Positions 60,672-64,000 of a DNA stretch of 64,000 nt are shown here, one piece after another. The notes beneath the pieces were generated by a model. The model saw nothing but the letters and a program-made list of their open reading frames with translations, was not told where the DNA came from and searched no databases. The stretch comes from Methanolacinia petrolearia DSM 11571 (GTDB lineage: Archaea; Halobacteriota; Methanomicrobia; Methanomicrobiales; Methanomicrobiaceae): NCBI RefSeq assembly GCF_000147875.1, contig NC_014507.1, forward strand, positions 868,001 through 932,000, read 5' to 3'. The stretch's first letter is position 1. Each line of letters opens with the position of its first letter. A program made the translations under genes and the position numbers.

Positions 60672-60938
60672 TCGATAATCCACAGGGCTCGTGCTGTTGG
60701 ACAGGGAGAAACTAGGGAAGAAACTAGGGAAAAAACTAGGGAAGACACCAGCACTAAAATCCTCTCCCTGATCTCAACCGATCCGTCCATAAGCATGGGG
60801 GACATGGCCCGCCGGATCGGTATTACGCAGAAAGGAATTGAATGGCAGATCCGGAAATTAAAGGATTCGGGGCGCCTTGAACGTGTCGGCCCGAAGAAAG
60901 GCGGCTATTGGAAAATAATAGGAAATGCAGATGAGTAA
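60672..60938 (+). pseudogene. C-terminal winged-helix remnant (AlbA_2/RecG-like protein)
   Basis: The frame is open from 60672 to TAA 60938 (89 codons) but has no good start codon. It contains three 12-base repeats (60708-60743) encoding ETRE-ETRE-KTRE. A winged helix follows (LSLISTDPSISMGDMARRIG, GIEWQIRKLKDSGRLERVGP, KKGGYWKI). This spacer-plus-winged-helix is how many AlbA_2/COG2865 ATP-binding regulators end. The rest of such a gene is missing upstream, where only the GC-rich structured element is found. It could be translated from an internal ATG (GDM...), but a remnant is more likely. Confidence 0.6.
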
Positions 60939-60974
60939 ACCCGCAGGTTTCACCTCCGTCTTTTATTCCGCTTT

Positions 60975-61760
60975 TTAATGAACTATGCCAGACCTGATCC
61001 TGCCCACAAGCCCTTTCACCGATTCATAAATCCCATCGTCACTCTCAAGATTCTCCCCGACAGCCGAAACGATCGCACTCCCGACGACGACACCGTCTGC
61101 ACCCGCGTCGATCATCTTCTTCGCGTTCTCGGGCCCCGAGATCCCGAAGCCGACGACGACCGGGATGTCGAACGTCTTCTTCGCCCTCGCGATAAGATCG
61201 AGGGCCTCATCCGGGATCTTGTCTCTCTGTCCGGTCGTTCCGAGAGCGGAGATGAGATATGCAAAGCCCTTCGCCTTCCCTGCGATCTTCTTCATCCTCT
61301 CTTCGCTCGTCGTAATCGAGACCAGAAAGATCTGTGCAAGCCCGTGCTTCTCCGCCGCTGCAAGAGCCTCGTCCGACTCTTCGACCGGCATATCGACGAT
61401 GAGCACCGCATTCGCACCGTTCGCCTTCGCTTCGGCGTAGAACCTGTCGAAACCCATTCTGATTATCGGGTTTATGTACGTGAAGATCACGATCGCGGCC
61501 TCCGAGATGCTCCTGATATGGCCCGCGATTTCAAAGGCAGTCGCCGGAACCGCTCCCGAGGAGAGTGCCCTCCCGTCCGCCGCCTGGATCACCGGGCCGT
61601 CTGCCACAGGATCAGTGAACGGGATTCCGACCTCGATGATATCCGCACCGCCATCGACAAGGGCCGAGGCGACGATCTTCGATCTCTCCGTATCCGGGTC
61701 GCCCGCCACCATGTAGGCGACGAACGCAGGTTTCGAGAAAGCCTTTTTTATTCGGTCCAT
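60975..61760 (-). CDS. trpA: Tryptophan synthase alpha subunit
   Basis: 261 residues from ATG 61760, overlapping the trpB stop by one base (TGATG). It cleaves indole-3-glycerol phosphate to indole and glyceraldehyde 3-phosphate in the cytoplasm and passes indole to TrpB. Catalytic Glu43 lies in EVGIPFTDP and Asp54 in VADGP; VVVGFGISGPENAKKMI and DGVVVGSAIV mark the phosphate-binding part of the TIM barrel. It is the last gene of the trpC-F-B-A operon seen here. Confidence 0.95.
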   Translation of the reverse strand: MDRIKKAFSKPAFVAYMVAGDPDTERSKIVASALVDGGADIIEVGIPFTDPVADGPVIQAADGRALSSGAVPATAFEIAGHIRSISEAAIVIFTYINPIIRMGFDRFYAEAKANGANAVLIVDMPVEESDEALAAAEKHGLAQIFLVSITTSEERMKKIAGKAKGFAYLISALGTTGQRDKIPDEALDLIARAKKTFDIPVVVGFGISGPENAKKMIDAGADGVVVGSAIVSAVGENLESDDGIYESVKGLVGRIRSGIVH

Positions 61761-62944
61761 CAGACTACCCCCGAAAGTTTCGCGACCCTCGCCACGTCCT
61801 TGTCTCCCCTTCCCGAGAGGCACACGACCACGATATCGTCCTTATCGAACTCCGAAGAGTTGTTCATAAGGTATGATACCGCATGTGCGGATTCCAGTGC
61901 CGGGATGATCCCCTCCTTCTTCGAGAGGTACGCAAACGCATCCAGGACATCGTCGTCCGCCGCCATTCTGTAATCCACTCGTCCGTTATCTTTCAGCATG
62001 CTGTGCTCCGGCCCTACTCCGGGATAGTCCAGTCCCGCCGAGATGCTGTCCGTATCAGAGATCTGGCCGTTTTTGTCCTGGAGGAGATACGAGAGCGCAC
62101 CGTGAAGAACGCCCGGCTCACCCTTGCAGAGGGCCGCACCGTGCTGTCCCGGTCCGTCTCCCTTTCCGCCCGCCTCGACCCCGATGAGCCTGACAGGATC
62201 TTTAATGAACGGGTAGAACATCCCCATCGCGTTCGAACCGCCGCCGACGCATGCAATCGCCGCATCCGGCAGCCTACCTTCGGCCTCCATGACCTGCCTT
62301 CTCGTCTCCTTCCCGATCACCGACTGGAAGTCCCTGACCATCTCCGGGAACGGGTGCGGGCCGACGACCGAGCCGAGGACATAGTGCGTATTCATCACGC
62401 TCGCAACCCAGTCACGCATCGCCTCGTTCGTCGCATCCTTGAGCGTCTTCGTCCCCGAACTCACCGGGTGAACCTTCGCTCCCATCAGCTCCATCCGGAA
62501 AACGTTCAGCTTCTGCCTCTCGCAGTCCTTCTCGCCCATGTAGACCTCGACCGGAATCCCGAGAAGAGACCCAGCGATCGCGGTCGCGACCCCGTGCTGT
62601 CCCGCACCCGTCTCGGCGATAATCCGCTCCTTTCCCATGTATTTCGCGAGCAGGACCTGGCCGAGGGTGTTGTTGATCTTGTGGGCGCCGCCGTGGAGAA
62701 GGTCCTCCCTCTTCAGGTAGACCCTGCACCCGAGATCCTCCGACATATTCCTGCAGAACGTAAGCGGAGTCTCGCGTCCGGCATAATTCTTCAGGTAACC
62801 GTCAAGCTCCGCCCTGAAACGCTCGTCGGCCATGAACTTCCTGTAGTTCTCTTCGAGCTCGTCCAGAGCGAACATCAGCGTCTCGGGGACATACTGCCCG
62901 CCGAATCTCCCGTACCTGCCGGGCTTATCTACATTCACAGGCAT
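61760..62944 (-). CDS. trpB: Tryptophan synthase beta subunit
   Basis: 394 residues, full length. It joins indole and serine to give tryptophan using pyridoxal phosphate. Lys89 in [12 protein letters not shown] forms the Schiff base, and GGGSNAMG binds the cofactor phosphate. The start [20 protein letters not shown] is the canonical TrpB1-type N-terminus. It therefore pairs with TrpA, and is not the stand-alone TrpB2 form. It overlaps trpF by ten bases upstream and trpA by one base downstream. Confidence 0.96.
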   Translation of the reverse strand: MPVNVDKPGRYGRFGGQYVPETLMFALDELEENYRKFMADERFRAELDGYLKNYAGRETPLTFCRNMSEDLGCRVYLKREDLLHGGAHKINNTLGQVLLAKYMGKERIIAETGAGQHGVATAIAGSLLGIPVEVYMGEKDCERQKLNVFRMELMGAKVHPVSSGTKTLKDATNEAMRDWVASVMNTHYVLGSVVGPHPFPEMVRDFQSVIGKETRRQVMEAEGRLPDAAIACVGGGSNAMGMFYPFIKDPVRLIGVEAGGKGDGPGQHGAALCKGEPGVLHGALSYLLQDKNGQISDTDSISAGLDYPGVGPEHSMLKDNGRVDYRMAADDDVLDAFAYLSKKEGIIPALESAHAVSYLMNNSSEFDKDDIVVVCLSGRGDKDVARVAKLSGVV

Positions 62945-63519
62945 GCCTCCGCCTCCCTGCAGTGCCTTATGAACTCCGCAACCCTCTTCGGGTCCTTTAT
63001 TCCCGGACTCTTCTCGACCCCCGACGATACATCCACCGCCGAAGGAGAGATCGTCCTGATCGCATCCTCGACATTTTCCGGGTTAAGTCCGCCCGCGAGA
63101 ATCACCGGGGCGCCGGTCTCCCTGACCATCCGGATCGCGAAATCGCTGTCGTAAGGTGTCCCGTTTCCACAGCTCCCGTCGACGAGCACCATATTGTAGC
63201 CCGGAACCGGCTCTTCGCCCGGCCGGACCGCACGAATTACGCGTATCCCGCATTTATCCGGGACCCCGATCCCACTGTGGAGCTGGATCGCGTCGGGCTT
63301 CACGTGCATTATGACCTCCAGGTCGCTCTCCGATCTCGTATCCGTAACGCAGACCTTCATCGTCGTCGGCTTCAGGGCGGCGAAGATCTCCTTCGCACGC
63401 TTCACAGGAACCGATCTCGGCGAATCCGAGCACACCACGACACCGATCGCGTCCGCACCCAGCTCCTCGGCCGTCAGTGCGTCCCTGACCGTCGTTATCC
63501 CGCAGATCTTTATGCGCAT
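62935..63519 (-). CDS. trpF: Phosphoribosylanthranilate isomerase
   Basis: 194 residues. It isomerises N-(5'-phosphoribosyl)anthranilate to CdRP, the third step of tryptophan synthesis. KICGIT at the start holds the catalytic cysteine (Cys6), and the general acid aspartate is in [15 protein letters not shown]. The phosphate site reads [12 protein letters not shown] and [16 protein letters not shown]. It overlaps trpC by ten bases and trpB by ten bases, so translation of the operon is coupled. Confidence 0.95.
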   Translation of the reverse strand: MRIKICGITTVRDALTAEELGADAIGVVVCSDSPRSVPVKRAKEIFAALKPTTMKVCVTDTRSESDLEVIMHVKPDAIQLHSGIGVPDKCGIRVIRAVRPGEEPVPGYNMVLVDGSCGNGTPYDSDFAIRMVRETGAPVILAGGLNPENVEDAIRTISPSAVDVSSGVEKSPGIKDPKRVAEFIRHCREAEACL

Positions 63520-64000
63520 ACGAGCCCCTCCAGTGCCTTCGCCGGGTCTTCAGCCTTCATCAGGTATGTCCCGACGAGGAACCCGTCGCAGCATTTTCTC
63601 ATCTCCCTGATATCCGCAGGGCCGGTGATGCCGCTCTCGCAGACGACCGTCACCCCTCTCCCTGCCGCAAGGGGGCCGAGCCTCCTCGTCGTTTCAAGTT
63701 CTGTCTTCATTGTCTTCAGGTTCCTGTTGTTGATCCCGATTATCCGTGCTCCGCCCGAGATCGCGTTCTCCATCTCGGCCTCGTCGTGGACCTCCACGAG
63801 GGCCTCGAGCCCGAACCCGTGCGTATATTCTATGAACCCGCCCAGTTCCTCACCGAGAACCGCCGCGATAAGCAGAACCGCATCGGCCCCGAGTGCCGCC
63901 GTCTCCCTGACCTGTGCCTCGTCGACGACGAAATCCTTTCGCAGGACCGGGACCGCTGTCTGCGGCCGGATCTTTTCTATAAATGAATTATCCCCGCCGA
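63510..64000 (-). CDS. trpC: Indole-3-glycerol phosphate synthase, partial
   Basis: The frame stays open to the right edge, so the N-terminus lies outside the window; about 163 codons are seen. It closes the indole ring of CdRP. RKDFVVDEAQVRETAALGAD contains a catalytic lysine, EVHDEAEMENA and IIGINNRNLKTMKTE follow, and VCESGITGPADIREM and DGFLVGTYLM form the phosphate site of the TIM barrel. The gene overlaps trpF by ten bases. The upstream trp genes probably lie beyond the edge. Confidence 0.94.
   Translation of the reverse strand, partial: GGDNSFIEKIRPQTAVPVLRKDFVVDEAQVRETAALGADAVLLIAAVLGEELGGFIEYTHGFGLEALVEVHDEAEMENAISGGARIIGINNRNLKTMKTELETTRRLGPLAAGRGVTVVCESGITGPADIREMRKCCDGFLVGTYLMKAEDPAKALEGLVCA

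Noticed and set aside
60708-60743. 12-base repeats as a CRISPR or minisatellite regulatory element
   Set aside because: They are directly adjacent and in frame with the winged-helix coding sequence, so they encode a repeated ETRE/KTRE linker.
61883-63154. Plus-strand open frame (423 codons) across trpB and trpF
   Set aside because: Antisense shadow of two well-identified trp genes; Arg-rich and without recognisable domains.

Overview
The window reads as chromosome of a methanogenic archaeon, most likely a member of the Methanomicrobiales (inference). Pointers are an MTH865-family gene, a class-III pilin-like N-terminus, a stand-alone anaerobic CO dehydrogenase with its nickel-insertion ATPase, an S24e-type ribosomal protein, TATA-box promoters with GGTGA/GGAGG ribosome-binding sites, a trpC-F-B-A operon, and many secreted or lipid-anchored proteins of unknown function. 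Housekeeping genes are moderately GC-rich. Several blocks (about 14.9-16.6 kb, 24.8-25.7 kb and 46.4-50.9 kb) are clearly AT-richer and look acquired.

Layout. 1-1.8 kb: an ABC-2 type exporter (permease cut by the left edge, plus ATPase). 2-11.5 kb: a surface-protein region with three tandem PepSY-like lipoprotein genes and a fourth relative at 10.4-11.5 kb, small secreted proteins, a membrane-anchored double winged-helix regulator co-transcribed with a NEW3-type surface protein, six copies of a short conserved motif, and decayed genes. 11.8-13.1 kb: a ruined S9 peptidase. 13.2-24.5 kb: more secreted and membrane proteins of unknown role, an S24e-like protein, a PP-loop/PAPS-reductase-type protein, and a DNA glycosylase interrupted by a stop codon followed by a HEPN-type protein. 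A second glycosylase remnant at 24.6 kb is also followed by a HEPN-type protein. 25.8-26.7 kb: an NTF2-like protein and ArsC.

26.7-41.3 kb: two full peptide/nickel-type ABC importer operons on the minus strand. They have the same unusual gene order: binding protein, class I methyltransferase, permease, permease, ATPase, ATPase. They are separated by a uracil-DNA-glycosylase-like gene, a pilin-like surface protein and a small membrane protein. 41.5-46.4 kb: a DUF218 protein, an unknown 496-residue protein, a cysteine-containing winged-helix regulator divergent from an MTH865-family gene, and a CorC/HlyC-type membrane protein. 46.4-51.2 kb: an AT-rich island with a Gabija-type defence pair (OLD nuclease plus UvrD-like helicase) and a small membrane protein, ending at a tRNA-Glu gene. 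51.4-57 kb: cooS, cooC and a P2-type cation ATPase. 57.2-60.4 kb: a small protein plus a FIST sensor protein, a membrane protein and a NucS-like nuclease. 60.5-60.9 kb: a GC-rich region that can fold into a three-way junction, and a winged-helix gene remnant. 61-64 kb: trpA, trpB, trpF and partial trpC.

The most notable points are the twin importer-methyltransferase operons, the Gabija island beside a tRNA, the repeated association of a broken [4Fe-4S] glycosylase with a HEPN protein, and the repeated motif and shared N-terminal peptide in the 2-8 kb surface region. No CRISPR array, transposase or integrase was seen. All family names come from reading motifs by eye; no database search was run.
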